In this document: one piece after another, positions 35,601-45,560 of the stretch
Position numbering within the stretch: position 1 is the stretch's first letter
How the letters are laid out: the number at the start of each line of letters is the position of its first letter
From: Streptomyces tendae
Lineage (GTDB): Bacteria; Actinomycetota; Actinomycetes; Streptomycetales; Streptomycetaceae
NCBI RefSeq assembly: GCF_008632955.1
Contig: NZ_CP043959.1
Location: 6,696,001 to 6,760,000 of the forward strand
Direction: 5' to 3'
DNA: 64,000 bases
Notes under the pieces: generated by a model
Databases searched by the model: none
Told to the model about the DNA's origin: nothing
The model's input: the letters and a program-made list of their open reading frames with translations, nothing else
Made by a program: the position numbers and the translations under genes

Positions 35601-36437
35601 CTATGCGGGGGCGCCGGTCCGCCGGGCCGGTATCTCGAACACCTCGTTGTTGCGCGGGACGCCGATGCCGCGCCAGGTGAAGGGGATGCCGCGCGCGGTG
35701 TCCGGGTCGGGGCCGTCCATCAGCTGGAAGTGCAGATGGGGCTCGGTGGAGTTGCCCGAGTTGCCGACCTGGGCGAGCACCTGGCCCGCCCGCACCCGGT
35801 CGCCCTCGCGGACGGTGAGGGAGCCGCGCCTGAGGTGGGCGTAGGCGGCGAAGACGCCGTCGCCGAGGTCGAGGACCACGTGGTTGCCGATGATCCTCCC
35901 GGCTCCGCACAGGTCCCGGACGTTCGCCTCGACCAGCATCAGGTACGCCAGCGCGGGCAGCGAGCCGCGGCTCAGGTGGTCGCGCGCCCGGTCGGAGGCC
36001 CGCACGACGGTGGCGTCGGCCACCGCGTGCAGCGGGGCGCCGAAGGCCGGGAAGTCGGCATTGCGGCGGGCTGCCGGCCACAGCGCGCGGAACGCCGGAC
36101 GGGAGCCCGGCTCGGGCTCGGCGACGATGTCGATGGCGAAGGTCTGGCCGTAGGCGTGGGTGTGGTGGCTCGGGGTGTGGTCGGCGGGGCTGTTCATCGC
36201 GATCCAGCGGCCGGTGACCGGCGGCTCGACCTCGACGGCCTCCCGGGCGGCCCGGGGACCGTCCGGGGCCCCGCCCCAGCGGTTGCCCGCCACCAGCAGG
36301 ACGTAGGCGAGCAGGAGCGGGAGGAAGTCCCACCACACCGGGTGGCCGAGGTCCAGCGCCACGTGGGCGGTCACCAGGCCGAAAAAGGCGATCAGGAGCC
36401 CGCGGTAGGCGGTCCTGACGAGTTTGCGCGCGGACAT
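35601..36437 (-). CDS. M23-family membrane peptidase
   Basis: 278 aa from ATG 36437 (GGGGGGAAGC upstream). Two hydrophobic segments (~12-30 and ~34-50) are followed by an extracytoplasmic LytM domain. First-ligand region HTHAYGQTFAIDIV (HxxxxxxxxD), later VVLDLGDGVFAAYAHL, and HLHFQ (HxH) at the end. It should be a cell-wall endopeptidase. It lies 26 nt after the ArsR-like regulator gene, so the pair forms an operon under the palindromic operator at 36972. Confidence 0.82.
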   Translation of the reverse strand: MSARKLVRTAYRGLLIAFFGLVTAHVALDLGHPVWWDFLPLLLAYVLLVAGNRWGGAPDGPRAAREAVEVEPPVTGRWIAMNSPADHTPSHHTHAYGQTFAIDIVAEPEPGSRPAFRALWPAARRNADFPAFGAPLHAVADATVVRASDRARDHLSRGSLPALAYLMLVEANVRDLCGAGRIIGNHVVLDLGDGVFAAYAHLRRGSLTVREGDRVRAGQVLAQVGNSGNSTEPHLHFQLMDGPDPDTARGIPFTWRGIGVPRNNEVFEIPARRTGAPA

Positions 36438-36463
36438 GCTTCCCCCCGGTGGTCGTCGGTGTG

Positions 36464-36964
36464 TCAGGGCCGCGCCGCCGACAGCGCCACCAGTAGCGGC
36501 ACGACCCGGCCCGCCGGTATCTCGTGCCGGCCCCGGCCGGTGGTGTGCAGCCAGCCGGCGGCGCTGAGCTGGCGCAGGTGGTGGTAGATCTGCCCGGTCG
36601 TGCCGATGTCGTCCAGCTCCGCCAGTTCGGCGGCGGTGCGGCGGCCGCCGGCCACCTCGCGCAGCAGCCGCAGCCGGACCGGGTGTCCGAGCGCGGCGAA
36701 GGACTCGGCGGCGTCCGGCCACTCGTAGGTGAGCAGGTCGGCGGTGAGCGCGCCGTGCTGCCAGTCGTACCGCTCGCCGGTCGGCATCCGCACCGCGCCG
36801 GTGAACAGCACGCCTCCGTCGTCCGCCTTCAGCTCCGCGAGCTGCTCCTTGAGCCCTTCCAGGGCCCAGAAGTCGCCTTCTCCCAGGCCGGGCGCCGGGC
36901 GGTCCGCCGCTTCCAGCGCCGCGATGCGGCGCTCCAGCTCGGTCATGCGCTCTTCCAGTTCCAC
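36464..36964 (-). CDS. ArsR-like winged-HTH regulator with N-terminal coiled coil
   Basis: 166 aa from GTG 36964, or from ATG 36946 behind GGAAGAG. A leucine-rich coiled coil (MTELERRIAALEAA) precedes a segment of unknown fold, then a winged HTH at ~85-145 (FAALGHPVRLRLLREVAGGR .. GQIYHHLRQLSAAGWL). It resembles ArsR/GntR-type repressors without metal-binding cysteines. A consensus-like promoter ends 7 nt before the GTG, suggesting a leaderless transcript, which favours 36964. It probably represses itself and the M23 gene through the palindrome inside its promoter. Confidence 0.82.
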   Translation of the reverse strand: MELEERMTELERRIAALEAADRPAPGLGEGDFWALEGLKEQLAELKADDGGVLFTGAVRMPTGERYDWQHGALTADLLTYEWPDAAESFAALGHPVRLRLLREVAGGRRTAAELAELDDIGTTGQIYHHLRQLSAAGWLHTTGRGRHEIPAGRVVPLLVALSAARP

Positions 36965-37000
36965 GCCTTCGAGATTACGTAACTACGTAATCTTGCGCAA
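36965..37000 (-). promoter_or_regulatory. Promoter and 22-bp palindromic operator of the ArsR-like gene
   Basis: Read on the minus strand: -35 TTGCGC (37000-36995), 17-nt spacer, -10 TAATCT (36977-36972), 7 nt, then the GTG at 36964. A palindrome with 10-bp perfect arms, AGATTACGTA (36972-36981) and TACGTAATCT (36984-36993), fills the spacer and -10. Repressor binding there would block RNA polymerase. The AT-rich operator stands out from the surrounding GC-rich DNA. Confidence 0.75.
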
Positions 37001-37051
37001 GAGCCTGTGCACACCTGTGGACAGCCGGACACGAACAGGCGGCCGGACACG

Positions 37052-37085
37052 ACGAAGCCCCCGCCGGTGAGGGCGGGGGCTTCGT
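37052..37085 (-). terminator. purL terminator
   Basis: Perfect 14-bp arms (ACGAAGCCCCCGCC / GGCGGGGGCTTCGT), 6-nt loop, 40 nt downstream of the purL stop. Confidence 0.85.
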
Positions 37086-37124
37086 GCGAAGAGCTGTCGA
37101 GTGCTACGAGGAACGGGCCGAGGC

Positions 37125-39379
<2,255 letters not shown>

Positions 39380-39383
<4 letters not shown>

Positions 39384-40060
39384 GCGGTGACCAGCTTCTT
39401 GAGGATCGACGTGAAGAAGGGCAGGCCGTCGGTACGGCCCGTACCGATCAGCGACTCGACGGCGTGCTCGGGGTGCGGCATGAGACCGACGACGTTCCCG
39501 GCCTCGTTGGTGATGCCGGCGATGTCGTTGAGCGAGCCGTTCGGGTTGACGTCGAGGTAGCGGAACGCGACCCGCCCCTCGGCCTCCAGCTTGTCCAGCG
39601 TGTACCGGTCGGCGACGTAGCGGCCGTCCATGTTCTTCAGCGGGATGTGGATCTCCTGGCCGGACTCGTAGTCGGCGGTCCACGCGGTGTCCGCGTTCTC
39701 CACCCGCAGTTTCTGGTCGCGGCAGATGAAGTGCAGGTGGTCGTTGCCCAGCATGCCGCCGGGGAGCAGGTGCGCCTCGGTGAGGATCTGGAAGCCGTTG
39801 CAGATGCCGAGGACCGGCAGACCGGCCTTCGCCTGCTCGATGACGGTGTCCATGACCGGCGAGAAGCGCGCGATGGCGCCGGCGCGCAGATAGTCGCCGT
39901 AACTGAAACCGCCGCAGAGCACCACGGCGTCGACCTGCTTGAGGTCCTTGTCCTTGTGCCAGAGGGCGACGGGTTCGGCACCCGCGACGCGGATCGCGCG
40001 CTGGGTGTCCCGGTCGTCGAGGCTGCCCGGGAAAGTGACGACGCCAATACGAGCGGTCAC
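39380..40060 (-). CDS. purQ: Phosphoribosylformylglycinamidine synthase subunit PurQ
   Basis: 226 aa, class-I glutamine amidotransferase that feeds ammonia to PurL. The nucleophile motif LGICNGFQILTEAHLLPG has its Cys near residue 87, and the His/Glu end motif is MPHPEHAVE near residue 197. The GTG start overlaps the purS stop (GTGA), and the stop overlaps the purL start (ATGA). Confidence 0.96.
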
Positions 40061-40320
40061 TTCGCGGCCTCCGCGACTTCCTCGACCCGTACGGTGAAGT
40101 CCTCGATCACGGTGTTGGCGAGGAAGGATTCCGCAAGATCGTGGATACGGGCGAGCGCGGCCTCGTCGACCGGCCCGTCAACTTCCAGTTCGAATCGCTT
40201 TCCCTGACGGACGTCCGAGATCCCTTCGAAACCCAGTCGCGGCAGTGCGCGCTGCACCGCCTGGCCCTGGGGGTCGAGGATCTCCGGCTTGAGCATGACG
40301 TCGACTACGACGCGTGCCAC
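40057..40320 (-). CDS. purS: Phosphoribosylformylglycinamidine synthase subunit PurS
   Basis: 87 aa from GTG 40320 (GGGAG 5 nt upstream; the GTG two codons earlier at 40326 lacks proper spacing). PurS is the small dimeric bridge that holds PurQ and PurL together. Core MLKPEILDPQGQAVQRALPR and GFEGISDVRQGKRFELEV are typical. First gene of the purSQL operon. Confidence 0.94.
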   Translation of the reverse strand: MARVVVDVMLKPEILDPQGQAVQRALPRLGFEGISDVRQGKRFELEVDGPVDEAALARIHDLAESFLANTVIEDFTVRVEEVAEAAK

Positions 40321-40674
40321 TGGCACTCCCGGTGTGTGGTGCTGAGCAGGTTCCTTCAGACTACCCGCACAAAATTTCTACGCGGGTAGAGTTGTAGGAA
40401 TCTACGTGAGCACCGTCACGATTCGGCATCGTGGGGAGGCGTCCAGGAAAAGATCCGGGAAAGATCGGCCTTCCCCCGCACATCGCTATTGCGCCCCGGA
40501 CACGCGGACAGATTTAGTCGGGCTTCACAATGCATTGCCGGGCACTGTACAAATGAATTGTCATTAGCAGATACTTTGCCCGATTACAGGCGGACAGCCG
40601 ACATCTCGGCGACGTACCGGCACGTCATCAAGGACGTCCGGGCGGAGAGGTGTCGCACGAAGGGACCGATATTC
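40321..40674. promoter_or_regulatory. Divergent, AT-rich intergenic region between purS and the Lsr2-like gene
   Basis: 354 bp with no gene, clearly AT-richer than its surroundings (for example acaaaatttctacg near 40369). It contains an inverted repeat CTACCCGC (40361-40368) / GCGGGTAG (40382-40389). Lsr2-type proteins bind AT-rich DNA, so autoregulation of the gene to the right is plausible. The purSQL promoter should also be here. Confidence 0.5.
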
Positions 40675-40992
40675 GTGGCGCAGAAGGTCGTGGTCACTCT
40701 CTTTGACGACATCGACGGCTCGGAAGCGGCGGAAACGATCGCCTTCGGACTCGACGGCAAGTCGTACGAGATCGACCTCAACGAAGCCAATGCCAGGAAA
40801 CTGCGCGAGGTGCTCGAGCCCTACGTGGACGCCGGCCGCAAGCGGGCGCGCTCCGGCAAGGCCTACCGACAGACGGAGGTCGCACCCGATCCGGCGGCCG
40901 TGCGCGCCTGGGCGCAGGCGAACCGGATGGACGTCCCCGCCCGGGGCCGGATCCCCAAGAGGGTCTACGAGGCGTTCACCGCGGCGCAGTGA
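40675..40992 (+). CDS. lsrL: Lsr2-family nucleoid-associated protein (LsrL-like paralogue)
   Basis: 105 aa, GTG 40675 with GAAGGGA upstream. N-terminal oligomerisation domain (MAQKVVVTLFDDIDGSEAAETIAFGLDGKSYEIDLN); C-terminal AT-hook-like DNA-binding domain, where the conserved RGR is present as MDVPARGRIPKRVYEAF. Lsr2 is an H-NS-like xenogeneic silencer of AT-rich DNA. Streptomyces have two copies; from memory the one beside purS is LsrL (SCO4076) rather than the main Lsr2. The paralogue assignment is by context only. Confidence 0.88.
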   Translation: MAQKVVVTLFDDIDGSEAAETIAFGLDGKSYEIDLNEANARKLREVLEPYVDAGRKRARSGKAYRQTEVAPDPAAVRAWAQANRMDVPARGRIPKRVYEAFTAAQ

Positions 40993-41151
40993 ACCGCACG
41001 CGCGTGTGCCGCCCGACCCGTTCGGGTGGGCCTGCCGACGGCCGGTCACCGGCCCCTCGACGCAACCGACTTGCGCAGCCCCCCTGCTGATCAGCTAAAG
41101 TCTGGAGCACGCCGAGGGGCGAGGCCGAAAGGCCCGGCCCGAGGAGTACAT

Positions 41152-41223
41152 GCGGGTGTAGTTCAGTAGTAGAACATCCCCCTTCCAGGGGGAAGGCGCA
41201 GTGTGCAATTCCTGTCACCCGCT
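41152..41223 (+). tRNA. tRNA-Gly (TCC) with non-canonical T-arm and D-loop
   Basis: 72 nt. Acceptor GCGGGTG/CACCCGC, anticodon stem TCCCC/GGGGA with loop CTTCCAG (TCC), discriminator T. The T-loop is not TTCRANY: the segment reads GTGCAATTC, and the T-stem pairs only if one U is bulged (GCAG-T-G with C-CTGT). The D-loop is AGTAGTA instead of AGTGGTA, losing the G18G19 pair. These changes remove the usual D-loop/T-loop contact. The acceptor and anticodon arms are perfect, so the gene does not look simply decayed. Confidence 0.8.
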
Positions 41224-41321
41224 CTGCATCGCCGTACCAACCACACCAGGGGTCCCTCCTCTGGGGGAGGATCAGGTAGGCTGGTGCCCGCGCCGATCGG
41301 TGAGAGCCGGTCGGAGGCAAT

Positions 41322-41394
41322 GCGGACGTAGCTCAGTTGGTAGAGCGCAACCTTGCCAAGGTTGAGGTCGCGAGTTCGAGCCTCGTCGTCCGCT
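41322..41394 (+). tRNA. tRNA-Gly (GCC), copy 1
   Basis: 73 nt. Acceptor GCGGACG/CGTCCGC, anticodon loop TTGCCAA (GCC), T-loop TTCGAGC. Differs from copy 2 at three positions, two of them a compensated acceptor pair. Confidence 0.95.
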
Positions 41395-41402
41395 CGGGAA
41401 CG

Positions 41403-41432
41403 AGACCCCGGTCCATCGGACCGGGGTCTTTT
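41403..41432 (+). terminator. Terminator after tRNA-Gly copy 1
   Basis: Perfect 12-bp arms (AGACCCCGGTCC / GGACCGGGGTCT), 3-nt loop, followed by TTT. Confidence 0.9.
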
Positions 41433-41563
41433 CGTATGCCCCTGTGCCGGGTCCTTCCGGCGATCTCTCCCGCACCCTTCTCCGCCCGGCGTCTGACATT
41501 TGTCATGTCCGGTGATGACACGGCGCACTGCCGGGCGCCCGCACCGGCCGGGAAGCTCGAGGC

Positions 41564-42535
41564 ATGGAAACAACCGAACGCGAGCACGTGATCGAGGTCA
41601 CCGATCTGCGACGTGTCTACGGGGGCGGGTTCGAAGCGGTGCGCGGGATCGACTTCTCCGTGCGGCGCGGGGAGATCTTCGCGCTGCTGGGCACCAACGG
41701 GGCCGGCAAGACCTCCACCGTCGAACTGCTGGAAGGACTCGCCGCGCCGGCCGGCGGGCGGGTCCGGGTCCTCGGCCACGACCCCTACACCGAGCGCGGC
41801 GCCGTACGGCACCGCACCGGCGTGATGCTCCAGGAGGGCGGCTTCCCCTCCGAGCTGACCGTCGCCGAGACCGCCCGCATGTGGGCCGGCTGCGTCAGCG
41901 ATGCCCGCCCCACGCGGGAGGTGCTGACCATGGTGGGCCTGGAGTCCAAGACGGACGTCCGGGTCAAGCAGCTCTCCGGCGGCCAGCGGCGGCGCCTGGA
42001 CCTGGCGCTCGCACTGCTCGGCGACCCCGAGGTGCTCTTCCTCGACGAGCCGACCACCGGTCTCGACGCCGAAGGCCGCCATGACACCTGGGAGTTGGTG
42101 AGCGCCCTGCGCGACGCCGGCACCACCGTGCTGCTCACCACGCACTATCTGGAGGAGGCCGAGAGCCTCGCCGACCGGCTCGCGATCATGCACGACGGCC
42201 GGATCGCCGTCACCGGCACCCCGGCCCAGGTCACCGCGACCGAGCCGTCCCGCATCACCTTCGACCTGCCCGACGGCTACTTCCTGGGCGACCTCCCGCC
42301 GCTCGGCGAACTCGGCGTGAGCGACCACACCGTGGACGGCCGCACCGTCCGGCTCCGCACCCGCGAACTCCAGCGTTCGGCCACCGGGCTGCTGCTGTGG
42401 GCGCGGGACGCCGGGGTGGAACTGCGCCGGCTCGACGTGCGCTCCGCCTCCCTGGAGGAGGCGTTCCTCACCATCGCCCGGGACGCCTCGGCCCCCAGGG
42501 CGGACGGCACGACCACGCAGGAGTACGCGGTATGA
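41564..42535 (+). CDS. ABC transporter ATP-binding protein (DrrA-like exporter)
   Basis: 323 aa, ATG 41564. Walker A LLGTNGAGKTSTVELL near residue 43; signature LSGGQRRRLDLALALLGDPE; Walker B VLFLDEPTTGLD; switch His in LLTTHYLEEAE. A C-terminal extension of ~90 residues is of the DUF4162 type found in drug and lipid exporters. Its stop overlaps the permease start (ATGA). The gene begins a four-gene set with permease, kinase and response regulator, as in BceRS/YvfS- or LiaRS-linked ABC exporters. Export of a drug, peptide or lipid is likely; the substrate is unknown. Confidence 0.9.
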   Translation: METTEREHVIEVTDLRRVYGGGFEAVRGIDFSVRRGEIFALLGTNGAGKTSTVELLEGLAAPAGGRVRVLGHDPYTERGAVRHRTGVMLQEGGFPSELTVAETARMWAGCVSDARPTREVLTMVGLESKTDVRVKQLSGGQRRRLDLALALLGDPEVLFLDEPTTGLDAEGRHDTWELVSALRDAGTTVLLTTHYLEEAESLADRLAIMHDGRIAVTGTPAQVTATEPSRITFDLPDGYFLGDLPPLGELGVSDHTVDGRTVRLRTRELQRSATGLLLWARDAGVELRRLDVRSASLEEAFLTIARDASAPRADGTTTQEYAV

Positions 42536-43308
42536 GCACCCCCACGACCACCCCGGTCAGCCGGATGACCTCCCTGGCCCGGGCCGAACTGACCCTGCTG
42601 GGACGCAGCAAGGGCACCCTCTTCGCCGCTCTGTTCGTGCCGCTGATCCTGCCGCTGAGCGTGCGGTCCGCGGCCGAGGAGATGGATCTCGCGGAGGCCG
42701 GGCTCACCCCCGGCACGCTCGTCCTGCCCGCCGCCGTCGGCTTCTCGCTGCTGTTCGCCGTGTACTCCTCGCTGGTCGGCGTCTACGTCGTCCGGCGCGA
42801 GGAGCTCGTGCTGAAGCGGCTGCGCACGGGCGAACTGCGGGACGGGGAGATCCTCGGCGGATCCGCGCTGCCGGCCGTCCTCACCGGGCTGGTGCAGTGC
42901 CTGCTGCTGATCGCGGGCTGCACCGTGCTGCTCGACCTGTCGGCGCCGTCCGCGCCGCATCTGGCCGTCGTCGGCCTGCTGCTGGGGCTCGTGATGAGCG
43001 CGGCGCTCGCCGCCGTCACCGCCAGCTACACGCGCACCGGTGAGAGTGCGCAGGTCACACCCATGCCTCTGTTGATCGTCTCGATGCTCGGCTCCGGAAT
43101 GTTCGTCCCGCTGGAGCTGTTCCCGGACAAGCTGGCGTCCATCTGCGAGCTGCTGCCGCTGACCCCGGTCGTCAGCCTGGTGCGCGGAGGCTGGACCGGT
43201 GACCTGACGGCCGGAGAGTCCCTGGGTGCGCTCACGGTGGCGCTGGCCTGGACCCTGCTGGCGGTGTTTGCTGTACGGCGGCGGTTCCGCTGGGAGCCGC
43301 GGCGCTGA
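42532..43308 (+). CDS. ABC-2 type transporter permease
   Basis: 258 aa, six predicted membrane segments (for example GTLFAALFVPLILPLS; LVLPAAVGFSLLFAVYSSLV; LTGLVQCLLLIAGCTVLL; LAVVGLLLGLVMSAALAAV). The ABC2 motif region PMPLLIVSMLGSGMFVPLELFP is present. It is translationally coupled to the ATPase by a 4-nt overlap. Together they form a dimeric exporter. Confidence 0.9.
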   Translation: MSTPTTTPVSRMTSLARAELTLLGRSKGTLFAALFVPLILPLSVRSAAEEMDLAEAGLTPGTLVLPAAVGFSLLFAVYSSLVGVYVVRREELVLKRLRTGELRDGEILGGSALPAVLTGLVQCLLLIAGCTVLLDLSAPSAPHLAVVGLLLGLVMSAALAAVTASYTRTGESAQVTPMPLLIVSMLGSGMFVPLELFPDKLASICELLPLTPVVSLVRGGWTGDLTAGESLGALTVALAWTLLAVFAVRRRFRWEPRR

Positions 43309-43522
43309 GGCGCGCGTGACAGGCGCGCACGGCGCGGAGAAGCAGCGTGCGGCTCTGGAGAGCGGCGTGCGGCTCTCACGGGCGGACCGGATCCGGGCGT
43401 GACGCTCGTGCGGGCGGACCGGAAGCGGCCTCTCAGCCGGAGTCGGCAGAGAGCGGGCGAGGACGCCGGCCGTGGGCAAGCCCCGCAGGCGCGGGCATCG
43501 GGACGGACAGGAGACACGGCAG

Positions 43523-44755
43523 ATGGGCAGTCCGGGCGGCTGGTGGGGGCGTAAGAGCACGCCCGCGAAGGTCGAGACGTACACACGGTGGTCGTTCCAC
43601 TTCATCGCGCTGTCCGAACCCACGGTGATCGGCGTGACCGCCTTCGGTCACCTGGACGCGCGCGCCGGGTTCCTGCTGATGCTGCCGGTCGCCGGGCACA
43701 CCGCGCTGGCCATGGTGACCGCCTCCCGCGCCCTGGACTGGACGTGCGGCCGGCGTCCACAGCCGTTGCGGCTGCTGTGGACGCTCGGCGCCGCGACCGC
43801 CGCACTCGCGGTCGTCGCCCTCACCCTCGCCCAGCACGGCCCCGGCGGGGACGACGCCTCCACCGTCCTGGGGGCGGTCTTCGGCGTCACGCTCTGCTAC
43901 GGCGTAGGCCTGATGGCCCTCGCCATGCAGGACCGGCGGCGCGTCGTCTGGCTGGTCGGCGGGTTCGGGGCCGGCGCGGGCCTGGTGACCTGGGCGCTCG
44001 GCATGCCCGCCCTCGCCGCGCTCGCCACGACCGCGTTCGTGACGGCCGCGACCGGCTTCTTCGCCGCCACCTCCGGCTTCTCGATCTGGCTGCTCAAGGC
44101 CGTCTACGCCCTCGACGAGGCGCGCGAGACCCGGGCCCGGCTCGCGGTCGCCGAGGAGCGGCTGCGCTTCGGCCGGGACCTGCACGACGTGATGGGCAGG
44201 AACCTCGCCGTGATCGCACTGAAGAGCGAGCTGGCCGTGCAGCTGGCGCGGCGCGAACGGCCCGAGGCGGTCGAGCAGATGATCGAGGTGCAACGCATCG
44301 CCCAGGAGTCCCAGCGGGAGGTGCGGGACGTGGTGCGCGGCTACCGCAGGGCCGACCTGGAGGCCGAACTCAGCGGTGCGCGCGGAGTGCTGCGGGCGGC
44401 CGGGATCGACTGCGAGGTCAGCGGCGAGACGGAAGGACTGCCCGCCGAGGTGCAGTCCGCGCTGGGCTGGGTGGTACGGGAGGCGACCACCAACGTGCTG
44501 CGGCACGGGGACGCGAAGAAGTGCACCGTCACGGTGCGCAGGCCGGAGGGGCGTGTGGTGCTGACGGTGCGGAACGACGGGGCCGCCGCCCCCCACGGTT
44601 CGGCCCGCAGGGGCGGAACCGGACTGGCCGGGCTGCGCGAACGGCTGTCCGCGGTCGACGGCACGCTGGACGCCGGTGAGACCGGCGACGGCGACTTCAC
44701 GCTGGTCGCGGAGGTACCGCTGACCGCGCGGGCCGTGCTGGAGGTCGCGTCGTGA
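43523..44755 (+). CDS. Sensor histidine kinase (DesK/YvfT-like)
   Basis: 410 aa from ATG 43523 (AGGAGA 9 nt upstream; an upstream GTG at 43472 has no ribosome site). Five to six transmembrane helices occupy ~25-195, then HisKA_3 with His221 (RFGRDLHDVMGRNLAVIALK), then HATPase (EATTNVLRHGDAK; GGTGLAGLRERL). No extracytoplasmic sensor domain: such kinases sense membrane stress or the adjacent ABC exporter. The stop overlaps the response-regulator GTG. Confidence 0.88.
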   Translation: MGSPGGWWGRKSTPAKVETYTRWSFHFIALSEPTVIGVTAFGHLDARAGFLLMLPVAGHTALAMVTASRALDWTCGRRPQPLRLLWTLGAATAALAVVALTLAQHGPGGDDASTVLGAVFGVTLCYGVGLMALAMQDRRRVVWLVGGFGAGAGLVTWALGMPALAALATTAFVTAATGFFAATSGFSIWLLKAVYALDEARETRARLAVAEERLRFGRDLHDVMGRNLAVIALKSELAVQLARRERPEAVEQMIEVQRIAQESQREVRDVVRGYRRADLEAELSGARGVLRAAGIDCEVSGETEGLPAEVQSALGWVVREATTNVLRHGDAKKCTVTVRRPEGRVVLTVRNDGAAAPHGSARRGGTGLAGLRERLSAVDGTLDAGETGDGDFTLVAEVPLTARAVLEVAS

Positions 44756-45366
44756 CGGACGTGGTGCGGCTGCTGCTCGCCGACGACGAGCATCTGATCC
44801 GCGGGGCGCTGGCCGCCCTGCTGTCCCTGGAGGACGACCTCCTCGTGGTCGCCGAGGCCGCCTCCGGGCCGGAGGCCCTGGCGATGGCACGGGCCCACGA
44901 GCCGGACGTCGCCGTACTGGACCTGCAGATGCCCGGCGCGGACGGTGTGAAGGTCGCCACATCTTTGCGGACCGAGCTGCCCGGCTGCCAGGTGCTGATC
45001 GTGACCGGTCACGGGCGGCCGGGACATCTCAAGCGGGCCCTCGCGGCGGGGGTGCGGGGCTTCGTCCCCAAGACCGTCAGCGCCCAGCGGCTCGCGGAGA
45101 TCATCCGCACCGTGCACGGGGGAAACCGGTACGTCGACCCCGAGTTGGCCGCCGACGCGATCGCCGCCGGCGACTCGCCGCTGACCGCCCGCGAGGCAGA
45201 GGTGCTGGAGCTGGCGGCGGACGGTGCGCCCGTGGCGGAGATCGCGGAGCGGGCCGCGCTCTCCCAGGGGACCGTGCGCAACTATCTCTCCTCGGCCGTC
45301 TCGAAGCTCGGCGCGGAGAACCGTCACACGGCGGTGCGCCTCGCACGCGAGCGAGGTTGGGTATAG
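44752..45366 (+). CDS. NarL/FixJ-type response regulator (DesR/YvfU-like)
   Basis: 204 aa. Receiver with DDE (11-13), phospho-Asp57 (VAVLDLQMP) and LuxR-type HTH near ~140-195 (LTAREAEVLELAADGAPVAE; SQGTVRNYLSSAVSKLG). The GTG overlaps the kinase stop by 4 nt. It most likely activates the exporter genes upstream. The stop is 22 nt before tRNA-Gly copy 2, so the mRNA may run into the tRNA. Confidence 0.9.
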   Translation: MTDVVRLLLADDEHLIRGALAALLSLEDDLLVVAEAASGPEALAMARAHEPDVAVLDLQMPGADGVKVATSLRTELPGCQVLIVTGHGRPGHLKRALAAGVRGFVPKTVSAQRLAEIIRTVHGGNRYVDPELAADAIAAGDSPLTAREAEVLELAADGAPVAEIAERAALSQGTVRNYLSSAVSKLGAENRHTAVRLARERGWV

Positions 45367-45388
45367 TGGTGCTCGCGCCACGGCGCAG

Positions 45389-45461
45389 GCGAACGTAGCT
45401 CAGTTGGTAGAGCGCAACCTTGCCAAGGTTGAGGTCGCGAGTTCGAACCTCGTCGTTCGCT
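45389..45461 (+). tRNA. tRNA-Gly (GCC), copy 2
   Basis: 73 nt. Acceptor GCGAACG/CGTTCGC, anticodon loop TTGCCAA (GCC), T-loop TTCGAAC. Same strand as copy 1, about 4.07 kb apart. Confidence 0.95.
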
Positions 45462-45468
45462 CAAGGAA

Positions 45469-45498
45469 CAAGGCCCCGGTCACTGACCGGGGCCTTTG
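45469..45498. terminator. Bidirectional terminator between tRNA-Gly copy 2 and purC
   Basis: AAGGCCCCGGTCA / TGACCGGGGCCTT perfect 13-bp arms around a single C, followed by TTGTC; it serves the tRNA and the convergent purC. Confidence 0.88.
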
Positions 45499-45560
45499 TC
45501 ATCTGCGGATGCCCCGGCGGGGTGGCGGGCCGGGCGTGCGGCCCCGGCCCCGGGCCCTCG

